Assembly (NCBI RefSeq): GCF_000498355.1
Contig: NZ_AVSV01000021.1
Coordinates: 1 to 60,374, forward strand
Length of the DNA: 60,374 bases
From: Clostridium sp. Ade.TY
GTDB lineage: Bacteria > Bacillota > Clostridia > Clostridiales > Clostridiaceae
Reading direction: 5' to 3'
Part shown: positions 35,936-45,389 of the stretch, one piece after another
Position numbering within the stretch: position 1 is the first letter of the stretch
How the letters are laid out: the number at the start of each line of letters is the position of its first letter
Translations under genes and position numbers: made by a program
Notes under the pieces: model-generated
Seen by the model: only the letters and a program-made list of their open reading frames with translations
Told to the model about the DNA's origin: nothing
Databases searched by the model: none

Positions 35936-36187
35936 TTGATTAAAGAAATAATTAATTATATTTATAAAAATAATGATTTTTCAGTTGAAGGTATAGCTAA
36001 AGCATTAGATATAAGTGAGGATATTGCAAGTGAATATAAAAAGAAGTTAGAAAGTGGAGGGTACATAAAAAGAGAAAGTTGTTCAGCTGAAAAATGTAAA
36101 GGATGTAGTTGTGGATGTAGCGATAAGATTCTTAATCCAATAATAAAGTGGGAGGTTACAAGTAAAGGATTAAAATTAATTAAATAA
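35936..36187 (+). CDS. FeoC-like winged-helix protein with Cys cluster
   Basis: I place the start at TTG 35936, five bases after AAGGAGGTG; the frame also continues upstream through the Fur box, which is unlikely to be coding. The 83-residue product has a winged-helix part (about 1-48; FSVEGIAKALDISEDIASEYKKKL) and then a dense Cys cluster. Cys49, Cys54, Cys57, Cys59 and Cys61 fall in CSAEKCKGCSCGC, fit for an Fe-S cluster. Position at the head of a feoA-feoA-feoB operon suggests an iron-sensing regulator or FeoB cofactor, analogous to FeoC. Confidence 0.7.
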   Translation: MIKEIINYIYKNNDFSVEGIAKALDISEDIASEYKKKLESGGYIKRESCSAEKCKGCSCGCSDKILNPIIKWEVTSKGLKLIK

Positions 36188-36202
36188 GATGAGGTGGTAT
36201 AT

Positions 36203-36421
36203 ATGGATAAAATAAGAAATTTAAATATAGGAGAAAAAATAATTGTTAAAGGGCTTAATAAGGAAAGTTTAGTAAAGAGAAGACTTATGGATATGGGAAT
36301 AACTCCGGGAGTTTTAATAGAAGTAACAGGGAAGGCACCACTTGGAGATCCAATAGAAGTGATAGTTAGAGGTTATAAATTAACTTTAAGAAAAGAAGAG
36401 GCTGATGCCATTTTAATATAA
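36203..36421 (+). CDS. feoA: ferrous iron transport protein A (second locus, copy 1)
   Basis: A 72-residue FeoA with GEKIIVKGL, RRLMDMGITPGVLIEV and APLGDPIEVIVRGYKLTLRKEEA. The start is ATG 36203 after GATGAGGTGG; GTG 36194 overlaps that ribosome site. It follows the HTH gene by 15 bp and precedes a second, more divergent FeoA by 12 bp. It retains the PLGDPIE-RGY signature fully. Confidence 0.93.
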   Translation: MDKIRNLNIGEKIIVKGLNKESLVKRRLMDMGITPGVLIEVTGKAPLGDPIEVIVRGYKLTLRKEEADAILI

Positions 36422-36433
36422 GGAGGAAATTAT

Positions 36434-36649
36434 ATGATTCCAATAACATTTATGGAAGAAGGGAAAAGGGTAAAGATAAAAGATATTAAAATTGATGATA
36501 AATTTAGCAAAAGAATTAATGAAATGGGAATAAGTAAAGGAAGCTTAGTAGAAATAATAAAAAATGATGGGGATTATATGATTTTGGGAGTAAGCGGATC
36601 AAGGTTTGCAATTAGTAAAATGATGGCACAAAAGATACTATCAGAATAA
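36434..36649 (+). CDS. FeoA-domain protein (second locus, copy 2, divergent)
   Basis: This 71-residue protein has the SH3-like FeoA core (KRVKIKDIKIDDKFSKRINEMGISKGSLVEI) but lacks the APLGDP signature; the corresponding strand reads NDGDYMILGVSGSRFAISK. AAGGAGGAAA precedes ATG 36434. It is the third gene of the second feo operon, 20 bp before feoB. Two tandem FeoA proteins of different sequence may act as a heteromeric partner of FeoB. Confidence 0.85.
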   Translation: MIPITFMEEGKRVKIKDIKIDDKFSKRINEMGISKGSLVEIIKNDGDYMILGVSGSRFAISKMMAQKILSE

Positions 36650-36669
36650 TATTTAGGGGGATATAAATA

Positions 36670-38673
36670 ATGAAAATAGCTTTAGCAGGTAATCCTAATT
36701 GTGGTAAGAGTAGCATATTTAATATTTTAACTAAATCAAGGCAACGTATAGGTAACTGGCCAGGAGTAACTGTAGAAAAGAAAGAAGGTATATTAAAATA
36801 TAAAAATAACGAATATACTATTATTGATTTACCAGGGACATATAGTTTAGGTGCATACTCCGAAGATGAAATAGTTGCAAGAGACTATATTATAAAAGAA
36901 AAACCAGATGTAGTTATAAATGTTGTAGATGCTTCAAATTTAGAAAGAAATTTATATTTAACGGTTCAATTATTAGAACTTGGAGCAAATGTTGTACTAG
37001 CTCTTAATATGATGGATAGTGCAAAGGAAAAAGGTATTGAAATAAATTCAAAGGAATTATCAAAAAGATTAGGTATACCAGTTGTAGAAACTGTAGCTAC
37101 TAAAAAAGTAGGAATAGAAGAATTAATAGAGAAAGCAATAAATTTTAAAAAGGAAGAAAAAGAAAATTTAAATTTAAATGACAATTTATTAAATAAGGTA
37201 ACTGTTATAAAAGATAAAATTAATTGTTCAAATAATAATTTTGATTATGAATCAGATTGGATAGCATTGAAATTATTAGAAAATGATAATTACGTAAAAA
37301 GTTACATAGATGAAAAAGGTTTAAATGATATTATAGTTTTATCAAATAAGTTAATTGAAGAATATACAGAATTAGAGGGAATAGATCCAGAAATGGCTAT
37401 AGTTGATGATAGATATAGTTATATAAATAATATAACTAAAGGTATTTTAAATAAGCCTAAAAATTCTACAAAAACATTATCAGATAAAATTGATAAAATA
37501 GTTACAAATAAATTTTTAGGAATACCAATATTTGCTGTAATTATGTATATTTTATATTATATCACTTTTAAAATAGGAGGCTTTTTACAAGAATGGGTTG
37601 CTGGTTTAATTGAAAACTTAGGGACTTTTGTCGTAGGAAAACTTGAAGTTATAGGAGCTCCAGAGTTTTTAACTGGTTTTGTTAGTGGTGGAGTATTTGC
37701 GGGAGTTGGGGCTGTCCTTAGTTTTTTACCCCTTATTATGGTTATGTATTTATTAATGGGGCTTTTAGAAGATAGTGGATATATGGCAAGAGCTGCATAT
37801 ATTATGGATAAAATTATGAAATCATTAGGATTACATGGAAAAACATTTGTATCAATGATAATAGGATTTGGATGTAATGTTCCTGGAATTATGGCAACTA
37901 GGACTTTAGAGAGTAAAAAAGATAGAATGATTGCAATACTTATAAATCCATTTGTATCTTGTGGTGCTAGACTTCCTATATATGTAGTATTTATTGACGC
38001 ATTTTTCCAAACGCATGCAGCACTTATTCTTATAAGTCTTTATGTATTAGGAATTATTATAGCATTAATTTGTGGAAAAATATTAAGTAAAACTATATTT
38101 AAAGGGGAAACATCATACTTTGTAATGGAACTTCCAAGTTATAGAGTACCTTCAATTAAAAATGTACTCACTTTAACTTGGGAAAAGGGAGGGGCTTTTG
38201 CTAAAAAGGCAGGAGTTATAATATTCCCAGCAGTTATAGTTATTTGGTTATTATCTGTACTTCCATTTGGAGTAGAGCAATATGGAGAGGCTTCAATTTT
38301 AGGTAGAATAGGTACATTTATAGCACCAATTTACGCATTAGCAGGTTTTGCAACTTGGCAAGCATCGGTAGCACTTTTTTCTGGAATAATTGCAAAGGAA
38401 ACAGTTGTTGCAACACTTGGAATGTTATACGCTGGAGTTTCAGAAGGCGCTGAACTTACAACAGCGATAGCTGCACATTTTACACCTCTTTCAGCTATGT
38501 CATATATGGTAATGACACTTTTATTTACTCCTTGCCTTGCAGCACTTGGAGCAATAAAGAGAGAAACAAATTCTTTAAAATGGACTATCTTTGCTGCTGT
38601 AGGAACATTTATAGTTGCATTAATAGTATCCACTATAGTTTACCAAGTTGGTTTACTTTTAGGATTTAGATAA
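36670..38673 (+). CDS. feoB: ferrous iron transporter B (second locus)
   Basis: This full-length 667-residue FeoB has G1 [13 protein letters not shown]3 DLPGTYSLG and G4 NMMDS, then a longer helical linker (about 160-270) than the first FeoB. The gate repeats are [13 protein letters not shown] and [13 protein letters not shown]. About ten membrane segments end at LLLGFR. TTTAGGGGGA precedes ATG 36670. It completes the Fur-boxed HTH-feoA-feoA-feoB operon. A second FeoB with a different accessory set suggests different metal, affinity or conditions of use. Confidence 0.95.
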   Translation: MKIALAGNPNCGKSSIFNILTKSRQRIGNWPGVTVEKKEGILKYKNNEYTIIDLPGTYSLGAYSEDEIVARDYIIKEKPDVVINVVDASNLERNLYLTVQLLELGANVVLALNMMDSAKEKGIEINSKELSKRLGIPVVETVATKKVGIEELIEKAINFKKEEKENLNLNDNLLNKVTVIKDKINCSNNNFDYESDWIALKLLENDNYVKSYIDEKGLNDIIVLSNKLIEEYTELEGIDPEMAIVDDRYSYINNITKGILNKPKNSTKTLSDKIDKIVTNKFLGIPIFAVIMYILYYITFKIGGFLQEWVAGLIENLGTFVVGKLEVIGAPEFLTGFVSGGVFAGVGAVLSFLPLIMVMYLLMGLLEDSGYMARAAYIMDKIMKSLGLHGKTFVSMIIGFGCNVPGIMATRTLESKKDRMIAILINPFVSCGARLPIYVVFIDAFFQTHAALILISLYVLGIIIALICGKILSKTIFKGETSYFVMELPSYRVPSIKNVLTLTWEKGGAFAKKAGVIIFPAVIVIWLLSVLPFGVEQYGEASILGRIGTFIAPIYALAGFATWQASVALFSGIIAKETVVATLGMLYAGVSEGAELTTAIAAHFTPLSAMSYMVMTLLFTPCLAALGAIKRETNSLKWTIFAAVGTFIVALIVSTIVYQVGLLLGFR

Positions 38674-38718
38674 TAAAAAAGATAAGGTAGATTAAAAATA
38701 ATCTACCTTATCTTTTTT
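38674..38718. terminator. bidirectional terminator
   Basis: AAAAAAGATAAGGTAGATTA pairs with TAATCTACCTTATCTTTTTT between convergent feoB and the DUF378 gene. Confidence 0.9.
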
Positions 38719-38721
38719 TTA

Positions 38722-38925
38722 TTAATCATGTATATATCTGCTTTTTGCAAAGAAAGAAATAGCATAAAGTCCTGCAATACCTACAATGGAATAAATAATT
38801 CTACTTATTGCAGACATATCTCCAAATAAAGTAGCAACTAGATCAAATTGGAAGAATCCAATTAATCCCCAGTTAACTGCACCAATTATGACTAATAAAA
38901 GTGCTAAGGTATCAAGAAATTTCAT
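38722..38925 (-). CDS. DUF378 family small membrane protein
   Basis: A 67-residue protein with two membrane helices. The first carries the family signature IIGAVNWGLIGFFQFDLVATLFG, and the second is SIVGIAGLYAISFF. Function unknown in all species. I start at the ATG behind AAGGAAGTGTTTATT; three codons upstream a GTG overlaps the ribosome site. Monocistronic. Confidence 0.85.
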   Translation of the reverse strand: MKFLDTLALLLVIIGAVNWGLIGFFQFDLVATLFGDMSAISRIIYSIVGIAGLYAISFFAKSRYIHD

Positions 38926-38996
38926 AATAAACACTTCCTTAAAATAAATTTTGTCTATAATATTTTTAACTATTTAAGGAAGAATTATACTAAGTT

Positions 38997-39464
38997 TTAA
39001 AGAGTTATATTTCTATCTATTGGTTGAGATAGAGATATGAACGTATCAGTTCTTTGAATACCTGATATATTATTAATTTTATTCAATAATATATTTTGTA
39101 AATCTTCGATGTTTTTACATGATAATTTTGCAAACATTGAATAGTTACCAGTAGTTAAGTGAAGTTCAACAACTTCAGTAATACTTTGAATTTGCTCTAT
39201 AACAGTATCAAATGATGATGTTTTATCAACATATATACCAACAAAGCAACAAACATCATAGCCTAGTTTTGGAAGATTAAGAATTATACGAGTTCCTTTA
39301 ATGATACCCATATCTTCCATCTTCTTCATTCTAACGTGAATAGTACCACCGCTTACGTGACATATTCTAGCTATTTCTAAATATGGTGTTCTACAGTCTT
39401 TTATTAATAAATCTAATATTTGTAAATCTAAATCGTCTAATTGTAAATGTGTATTTACAGCCAT
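38997..39464 (-). CDS. Lrp/AsnC family transcriptional regulator
   Basis: The 155-residue protein has an N-terminal winged helix (about 8-55; LDLQILDLLIKDCRTPYLEIARICHVSGGTIHVRMKKME) and a C-terminal RAM ligand-binding domain (about 70-145). It would bind an amino acid and assemble into octamers. The start is the ATG after AAGAGGTGGTTTA; 22 upstream codons precede that site. No amino-acid gene is adjacent, so the target is unknown; autoregulation is common in the family. Confidence 0.9.
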   Translation of the reverse strand: MAVNTHLQLDDLDLQILDLLIKDCRTPYLEIARICHVSGGTIHVRMKKMEDMGIIKGTRIILNLPKLGYDVCCFVGIYVDKTSSFDTVIEQIQSITEVVELHLTTGNYSMFAKLSCKNIEDLQNILLNKINNISGIQRTDTFISLSQPIDRNITL

Positions 39465-39729
39465 TAAACCACCTCTTGGATAATAATCTATAAATGTTAT
39501 GTACTCTATAGTCAAAATATATTCTATCAAAAAATATATAATTCAGAAAGGTAAAAATGATAAATGTTTAAAATTTTAAAGAAATATTATTATTTTAATA
39601 AGAAAGTACCTATTTAGAGGGTAATTAAATATAAATTTAAAAAAAGTTAATCTTTTAACCTTTACACTTGAAAAGATTTGCAAATTAAATTAAGATATTT
39701 ATATAGCTAAAAATAGGAGGGCAAGCAAA

Positions 39730-40053
39730 ATGCTAAATATAGTTTTACAAATATTATATATCGTAGTAATGATAGCAATAATACTTGGGGTATACGCTCT
39801 TTGTAAGAAATTTGTATTTCCCAAAATTCGTATAAACAAGTTTATACCATTAGCTGTAGCAATTGTATTATTTATTATTCAAATATTTGGAGTTGTGAAA
39901 AATCAATGGGGAAGTTTAGCTATAACAGTTATTATAATCGTATCTTTCTTATGGTTTATGGACATACATCAAACTGGTGGTCCCAAAATAGATAAGAAAA
40001 TAGTTATTAAGCCAAAAGCTAAACCAAATAGAGCTAAACATTTAAAGAAATAA
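39730..40053 (+). CDS. small membrane protein of unknown function
   Basis: ATG 39730 follows ATAGGAGGGCAAGC. The 107-residue product has three hydrophobic segments (about 2-24, 38-56 and 64-80) and a basic C-terminus (KKIVIKPKAKPNRAKHLKK). I recognise no family. A terminator follows the stop, so it is a single-gene unit convergent to the PHP-like gene. Confidence 0.65.
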   Translation: MLNIVLQILYIVVMIAIILGVYALCKKFVFPKIRINKFIPLAVAIVLFIIQIFGVVKNQWGSLAITVIIIVSFLWFMDIHQTGGPKIDKKIVIKPKAKPNRAKHLKK

Positions 40054-40087
40054 AAAAATCCAAAGTAAGAACTTTGGATTTTTTTAT
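40053..40087. terminator. bidirectional terminator
   Basis: AAAAATCCAAAG pairs with CTTTGGATTTTT around TAAGAA between convergent genes. Confidence 0.85.
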
Positions 40088-41073
40088 TCTACAAATATAG
40101 GAGAACTTATAGCAATTCTATTGTCTTCTTGATATATTTTTACTAAAAACCATTTTTCATTATTTTCTATATTATGTTCATAGATATATTTAATTTTATG
40201 AAGTTCTATATTATCTATTGAGTGAAGAACAGTGCCTCCATTTGTTATTATTTCTATTTTATCTATTTTAAAATAAGGATCTTCTAAAATTATAGAAAAT
40301 TTTAAAGAGGAAAATGATTTATTTAATATTCCGCCCATAAAAGTATTGTTTGCAAAGAAGTAAAGTTTTAAGCTTCTACTTTCTGAAGAAAAAGTGTGTC
40401 TCTTTCTAAATGCATTTACTAAATTTTCTTTATTAAATTTTGTACATACAATTCCAGTTAAGTTATCAAAATCTCCAAAATTCAAATCTTTATTATTTTG
40501 ACTATTTACAGCACCAAGTTTCCAACCTTTATCTAAAAGCATAAAATAATAGTTTTCACGTCTATTATACCTTTTGGAAAATTCACCACTACAAATCTCA
40601 ATTGAAGTTATAATATTATTTAAAATTGGATTATAAGGTAGTGATACAGTTGTTTTTAGAGGGCTTTTCATTATTAAAAATGCATCATGATTTCTAAGCA
40701 TCCATAATATTAATAAATTTATATCTTTAATTTCACCTAAAAAATAAGATTTAGAGTTAACAATATACATATCACCATAAGGGATAGTTTTGGCTTCAAA
40801 TCCTATAAGGGGTATAAAGCTTTCATGTTTTTTATAAAATTTTTGGCTTGTTTTTTGAAGAGATGACCATTTACTTGAGTTTTGCATAAAATCTTTGAAA
40901 AAATTATTTTGATCTGTAGTGATTAAAAAATTTAGCTTATTATGATAGCAATAACTAAAGGCTTCATAAGGAGAAACCTTACCAATAGAATAAGAAGTAT
41001 AAGCATTTGGTATTCCATAAAATATATTAATTTGTCTTGGACTTAAAAGATTATTATAAGATTTTTTACCCAT
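40084..41073 (-). CDS. PHP-fold protein with lost metal ligands (pseudoenzyme candidate)
   Basis: The 329-residue protein aligns by eye to CehA/McbA-like PHP phosphoesterases, yet the metal sites are gone. The usual G-x-x-H-x-H-TSYSDG motif reads GIPNAYTSYSIG (20-31), so both His (as Asn23, Tyr25) and the Asp (Ile30) are replaced. The ITDH motif reads TTDQ (Gln55), the later GH is GD101, and the GWxxGAVxxxDNH motif is GWKLGAVNSQNNKD. Fold-supporting residues around these are kept. A C-terminal beta domain (about 230-329) is also retained. Probable binding or regulatory role. Single gene. Confidence 0.65.
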   Translation of the reverse strand: MGKKSYNNLLSPRQINIFYGIPNAYTSYSIGKVSPYEAFSYCYHNKLNFLITTDQNNFFKDFMQNSSKWSSLQKTSQKFYKKHESFIPLIGFEAKTIPYGDMYIVNSKSYFLGEIKDINLLILWMLRNHDAFLIMKSPLKTTVSLPYNPILNNIITSIEICSGEFSKRYNRRENYYFMLLDKGWKLGAVNSQNNKDLNFGDFDNLTGIVCTKFNKENLVNAFRKRHTFSSESRSLKLYFFANNTFMGGILNKSFSSLKFSIILEDPYFKIDKIEIITNGGTVLHSIDNIELHKIKYIYEHNIENNEKWFLVKIYQEDNRIAISSPIFVE

Positions 41074-41192
41074 TATTTATTACCTTTAAAATTGATTATA
41101 GTTATATATAGTTGTATATAGGATAAAATAATGACAATAATTTATTTAAATGATAAAATAATATAAACAGTTAAAATGGAGATGAGAATATT

Positions 41193-41693
41193 ATGATAAA
41201 AAGTTTTAGAGGAATTGAGCCTAAAATTAACGAAAGTGTTTATATATCAGAAAGTGCTGATATAATAGGTGATGTTACTATAGGAGAAAACTGTAACATT
41301 TGGTTTGGAGCTAGATTAAGAGGGGATATGAGTAAAATACAAATTGGAGATAGAACTAATATTCAAGAAAATTGTGTTTTACATGGAGATACAGATTTTG
41401 AAACATATGTTGGTGATAATGTAACTATTGGTCATGGTGCTATAGTACATGGATGTAATATAGGCGATAATGTTTTAGTTGGAATGGGTTCTATAATTTT
41501 AAATGGAGCTAAAATATCTAAAAATTCTATTGTTGGAGCAGGTGCACTTGTAACTCAAAACAAAACATTTGAGGAAGGAGTTCTTATTATAGGAAATCCA
41601 GCAAAGGCAGTTAGAAAGTTAACAGAAGAAGAAATAGAAGGTATAAAAGAGTCAGCTAACCATTATATTGAAATTAGTAAAGAATATATTTAA
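41193..41693 (+). CDS. gamma-carbonic anhydrase-like hexapeptide-repeat protein
   Basis: The 166-residue left-handed beta-helix protein (YrdA/PaaY type) has repeated hexapeptides such as IGENCNIWFGARLRGD and a C-terminal helix. The metal-ligand histidines of the family are at HGDTDF, IGHGAIVHG (His in GHGAIVHGC). Family members bind zinc or iron; carbonic anhydrase activity is proven only for some. GGAGATGAG precedes ATG 41193. The cvfB gene begins 13 bp after its stop. Confidence 0.85.
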   Translation: MIKSFRGIEPKINESVYISESADIIGDVTIGENCNIWFGARLRGDMSKIQIGDRTNIQENCVLHGDTDFETYVGDNVTIGHGAIVHGCNIGDNVLVGMGSIILNGAKISKNSIVGAGALVTQNKTFEEGVLIIGNPAKAVRKLTEEEIEGIKESANHYIEISKEYI

Positions 41694-41706
41694 CTTAGGA
41701 GGAAAA

Positions 41707-42540
41707 ATGATAAAAATAGGAGAATATAATAATCTTGAAGTGGTAAAAGAAAGAGATTTCGGATTTTTCTTAAAAGATGAAAAGGGTAATGAAATATTAT
41801 TACCTAAGGCACTTTTAAATGGTGCAGAAATTAATTTAGGTGATTACGTAGAAGTATTTACATATATGGATTCTAATAATAGACCTGTTGCAACTATGAA
41901 AAAACCATTAATTGAGGTTGGAAAAGTTGCGTACTTAGAAGTTGTTCATCAAAATGATTTTGGAGCTTTTTGTAATATGGGATTAGAAAGAGATTTATTT
42001 ATTCCAATGAAAGAGCAAAGATTTAAACTTTTAGTTGGTAAAAAATATCTTTTCTATGCTTATTTAGATAAGACTGGAAGACTTGCAGCAACTACTGAAG
42101 TAGATGATTATTTAGATCAAGCTGAAGGCTTTAATGTTGATGATGAAGTTGAAGTTATATCATATGGTAAAGGTTCATCAACAACTATAAAGGTTGCGAT
42201 AGATGGAAAATATAGAGGAATAATATTAGGAAACGAACATATAGAAACTATATATCCAGGTCAAGTTCTTAAGGCTAGAGTTAAAAAGATATATGAAGAT
42301 GGAACAATTGGTCTTACAACAAGAAAGAAAAGATTAGATGCAAGATCAGAAATTCAAGAAACTATATTAGATTATTTAAAGCAAAATGGTGGAGTAATGC
42401 CATATAATGATAAATCTAATCCAGAAGAAATTAGAGAAGTATTTAAGACGAGCAAAAATTACTTTAAGATGGCTCTAGGTGGACTTATGAAAGAAGGATT
42501 AATAGAGCAAAATTCAGAAGGTACTAAGTTAAAAAAATAA
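41707..42540 (+). CDS. cvfB: CvfB/YitL-like S1 RNA-binding protein
   Basis: The 277-residue protein contains three S1-type beta-barrels (about 1-60, 65-135 and 140-210) and a C-terminal winged helix (about 220-275). This is the layout of CvfB, an RNA-binding virulence regulator first studied in Staphylococcus. The repeat cores are GFFLKDEKGNEILLP, GAFCNMGLERDLFIP and YRGIILGNEH. The start is ATG 41707 after TTAGGAGGAA; 13 codons of upstream frame overlap the previous gene. Confidence 0.87.
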   Translation: MIKIGEYNNLEVVKERDFGFFLKDEKGNEILLPKALLNGAEINLGDYVEVFTYMDSNNRPVATMKKPLIEVGKVAYLEVVHQNDFGAFCNMGLERDLFIPMKEQRFKLLVGKKYLFYAYLDKTGRLAATTEVDDYLDQAEGFNVDDEVEVISYGKGSSTTIKVAIDGKYRGIILGNEHIETIYPGQVLKARVKKIYEDGTIGLTTRKKRLDARSEIQETILDYLKQNGGVMPYNDKSNPEEIREVFKTSKNYFKMALGGLMKEGLIEQNSEGTKLKK

Positions 42541-42571
42541 AAAAAGTGAGCAATTTGCTCACTTTTTTTAT
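42539..42571. terminator. bidirectional terminator
   Basis: AAAAAAGTGAGCAA pairs with TTGCTCACTTTTTT between convergent genes. Confidence 0.9.
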
Positions 42572-45180
42572 TTATATCCTATACGTAAAATTAATTTACT
42601 AATTTCATTAATGATTAAAGGAACAAGAGAAATTAAAAATACAAAAATAAAATCATTAAATGATAAAGAATATACTTTAAATACTGATGCAAGGACTGGT
42701 ATTGATATTATAGATATCTGAAGAACTATTCCTAAAAGTATAGAAAGTAATAAATATTTATTTTTAAATATTCCAATTTGGAATATAGATTTTTTATTAT
42801 TTCTCATTGAAAGAGATAAGAAAAGTTGGGATACACTAAGGACAACAAATGCCATTGTTTGAGCATGGACTGTTGAATCTTTATAATAATTAAGCCCCAT
42901 TTTAAAAGCAATTAAAGTAACTGCACCAATTGATAATCCATTTATAATTAAAGAAATTATTGTATCTTTTGTAAAAATACTTTCTTTTGGATTTCTTGGT
43001 GGATCTTTCATAACACCTTCATCTAAAGGATCAACTCCAAGTGAAAGGGCAGGGAAACTATCTGTTATTAAATTAACCCATAAAATATGAATTGGTTGAA
43101 GAGGAGCTACCCAATTTAAAAGTATTGCAATAAACAAAGCTACAATTTCTCCAAAGTTACAAGATAGTAAAAATGATATAGATTTTTTTATGTTTGCATA
43201 TATGTTTCTACCTTCTTCTACCGCTTTTACTATAGTTGTAAAGTTATCATCTGTTAATATCATATCAGCAGCTCCTTTAGCAACATCAGTGCCGGTAATA
43301 CCCATAGCAACACCTATATCAGCAGCTTTTAATGATGGAGCATCATTTACACCATCACCTGTCATTGAAACTATATTATTGTGAGATTTAAATGCTTTAA
43401 CTATTTTTACTTTGTGCTCTGGAGATACTCTAGCAAATATTCTGTATTTATTTATATTACTTTTAAGTTCTTCATCAGACATGTTATCCAATTCACTACC
43501 CATAATACATTCATCAAAATTATTTGATATTCCAAGTTCGTGACCTATAGCATAAGCTGTGTTTTTATGATCTCCGGTAATCATTATTGTTCTAATTCCA
43601 GCAGTTTTACAAAGTTCAATGGAATCCTTAACTTCTTCTCTTGGAGGATCAATCATACCCATTAATCCTAAGAAAATTAAATCTTTTTCTATATTAGAAA
43701 TTTCTATATTTTTTGAAGGAACATCTTTATATGCAGCTCCTAAAACTCTTAATGCTTCATCTGACATTTCATTTGATTTTCTTAAAAGTTCATTTTTAAT
43801 TTCATCAGTTAAATCTTTAATTTCACCATTTAATAAAATTTTATTACAAACTTTAAATAAAGAATCTATTGCTCCTTTTGTATGAACTCTATAATTATCA
43901 TTATATTTATTTACTGTACTCATAAGTTTTCTATCAGAATCGAAAGGAACTTCATCAACTCTAGTATAGTTTGAGTTTAAATCATCTTTAAAATAGTTGA
44001 ATTTAACACCTATATCTAAAAGTGCTATTTCAGTAGGGTCACCAGTTGCACCTTTATCAGATGATGTTGCATCATTACATAATACCATTGTTTCTATTAA
44101 TAGGTTTATGTTATTATTTATATCTTTAATATTTGATGCATCTAATAAATCTGTGTTATCAAATATTTTTCTAACAGTCATTTTATTTAATGTTAATGTA
44201 CCAGTTTTATCTGAACAAATAATATTTACTGAACCTAAAGTTTCAACAGCAGGTAATTTTTTAATTATTGCATTTTGTTTAATCATTCTTTGAACGCCAA
44301 GAGCAAGAACAATTGCAACAATTGCAGGAAGACCTTCAGGTATTGCAGCAACAGCTAAACTTATGGCTGTTAAAGCCATTTCAAATAAATCTCTTCCTTG
44401 AATTAGTCCAATTCCAAAAATAAGTAAACAAATAATAACAGCAGCAATTCCAAGTATTTTACCAAGATTGGATAATTTTTTTTGAAGTGGAGTTAATTCT
44501 TCATCTTCATCTTCAATCATTTTAGCGATTTTACCAATTTCAGTATTCATTCCTGTAGCTATACATACGCCAATGCCTCTTCCGTAAGTAGCTAATGTAG
44601 ACATATATGCCATGTTAGATCTGTCACCAACAGGTATATCTTCAGAAAATACTTTATCAGCATTTTTAGTTGAAGGTAAAGATTCACCAGTAAAAGCAGA
44701 TTCTTCTATTTTTAAATTAGCGGTTTGAATAAGTCTTAAATCACAAGGGATATATCTACCAGCATCTATTATTATAATATCTCCAATTACAACATCTTCA
44801 GATGGTATTTCAATAATATTCCCATTACGTTTAACTAGGGCTTTAGGGGTAGATAATTCTTTAAGGGCAGAAAGTGCTTTTTCGGCCTTTGACTCTTGAA
44901 CTACACCAATAATTGCATTTATAAAAATTACTATTAATATTATTATAGAGTCGCTATATTCTCCCATTAAAGCTGATATTATTGCAGCACCTATAAGTAT
45001 ATATATCATGGCATCTTTTATTTGGGAGAGGAAAATACTAAAAATGGTTTTAGGTTTTTTGGTAGAAAGTTTGTTAGGACCATCTTTTTCTATTCGTCTT
45101 TTGGCTTCTTCATCTGATAATCCATTATTTTTATCAGTAGAGAATTCCTGTAAGACGGAATTAATACTTTTTTTATACAT
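42568..45180 (-). CDS. P-type Ca2+-transporting ATPase (PMCA/PacL type)
   Basis: This 870-residue P2-type ATPase exports Ca2+. It has an N-terminal cation-ATPase domain, the actuator TGES motif in FTGESLP, the phosphorylated Asp324 in CSDKTGTLT, and the hinge TGDGVNDAPSLKAADIG. The PEGL motif in helix 4 (IPEGLPAIV) and the ND near the hinge support Ca2+ rather than heavy metals (no CPx). C-terminal helices are complete. TGAGGTGAT precedes the ATG. Monocistronic. Confidence 0.93.
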   Translation of the reverse strand: MYKKSINSVLQEFSTDKNNGLSDEEAKRRIEKDGPNKLSTKKPKTIFSIFLSQIKDAMIYILIGAAIISALMGEYSDSIIILIVIFINAIIGVVQESKAEKALSALKELSTPKALVKRNGNIIEIPSEDVVIGDIIIIDAGRYIPCDLRLIQTANLKIEESAFTGESLPSTKNADKVFSEDIPVGDRSNMAYMSTLATYGRGIGVCIATGMNTEIGKIAKMIEDEDEELTPLQKKLSNLGKILGIAAVIICLLIFGIGLIQGRDLFEMALTAISLAVAAIPEGLPAIVAIVLALGVQRMIKQNAIIKKLPAVETLGSVNIICSDKTGTLTLNKMTVRKIFDNTDLLDASNIKDINNNINLLIETMVLCNDATSSDKGATGDPTEIALLDIGVKFNYFKDDLNSNYTRVDEVPFDSDRKLMSTVNKYNDNYRVHTKGAIDSLFKVCNKILLNGEIKDLTDEIKNELLRKSNEMSDEALRVLGAAYKDVPSKNIEISNIEKDLIFLGLMGMIDPPREEVKDSIELCKTAGIRTIMITGDHKNTAYAIGHELGISNNFDECIMGSELDNMSDEELKSNINKYRIFARVSPEHKVKIVKAFKSHNNIVSMTGDGVNDAPSLKAADIGVAMGITGTDVAKGAADMILTDDNFTTIVKAVEEGRNIYANIKKSISFLLSCNFGEIVALFIAILLNWVAPLQPIHILWVNLITDSFPALSLGVDPLDEGVMKDPPRNPKESIFTKDTIISLIINGLSIGAVTLIAFKMGLNYYKDSTVHAQTMAFVVLSVSQLFLSLSMRNNKKSIFQIGIFKNKYLLLSILLGIVLQISIISIPVLASVFKVYSLSFNDFIFVFLISLVPLIINEISKLILRIGYK

Positions 45181-45389
45181 TTTATCACCTCAATACAGAC
45201 TATGATTTTTAATAAAAACAGCTACTAAATATATGGTAATCAAAATAATGAAAATAAATACATGGTAATTTTATAGAGTTAGTAATAAAATTTTGATATA
45301 ATTTAACTTAAAGTGAAAAGTTTTCTAAAACTAAAACTAGCATTTATTTATATAAAAAAGAAATAATATTAAAATGAGGAGGAGATAAT

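Noticed and set aside
39601..39729. Possible riboswitch before the 107-residue membrane protein gene
   Set aside because: No conserved riboswitch motif or convincing alternative hairpins could be identified by eye.
43190..44293. Plus-strand frames within the Ca2+-ATPase gene
   Set aside because: Antisense shadows without ribosome sites; the minus-strand ATPase has continuous family motifs.
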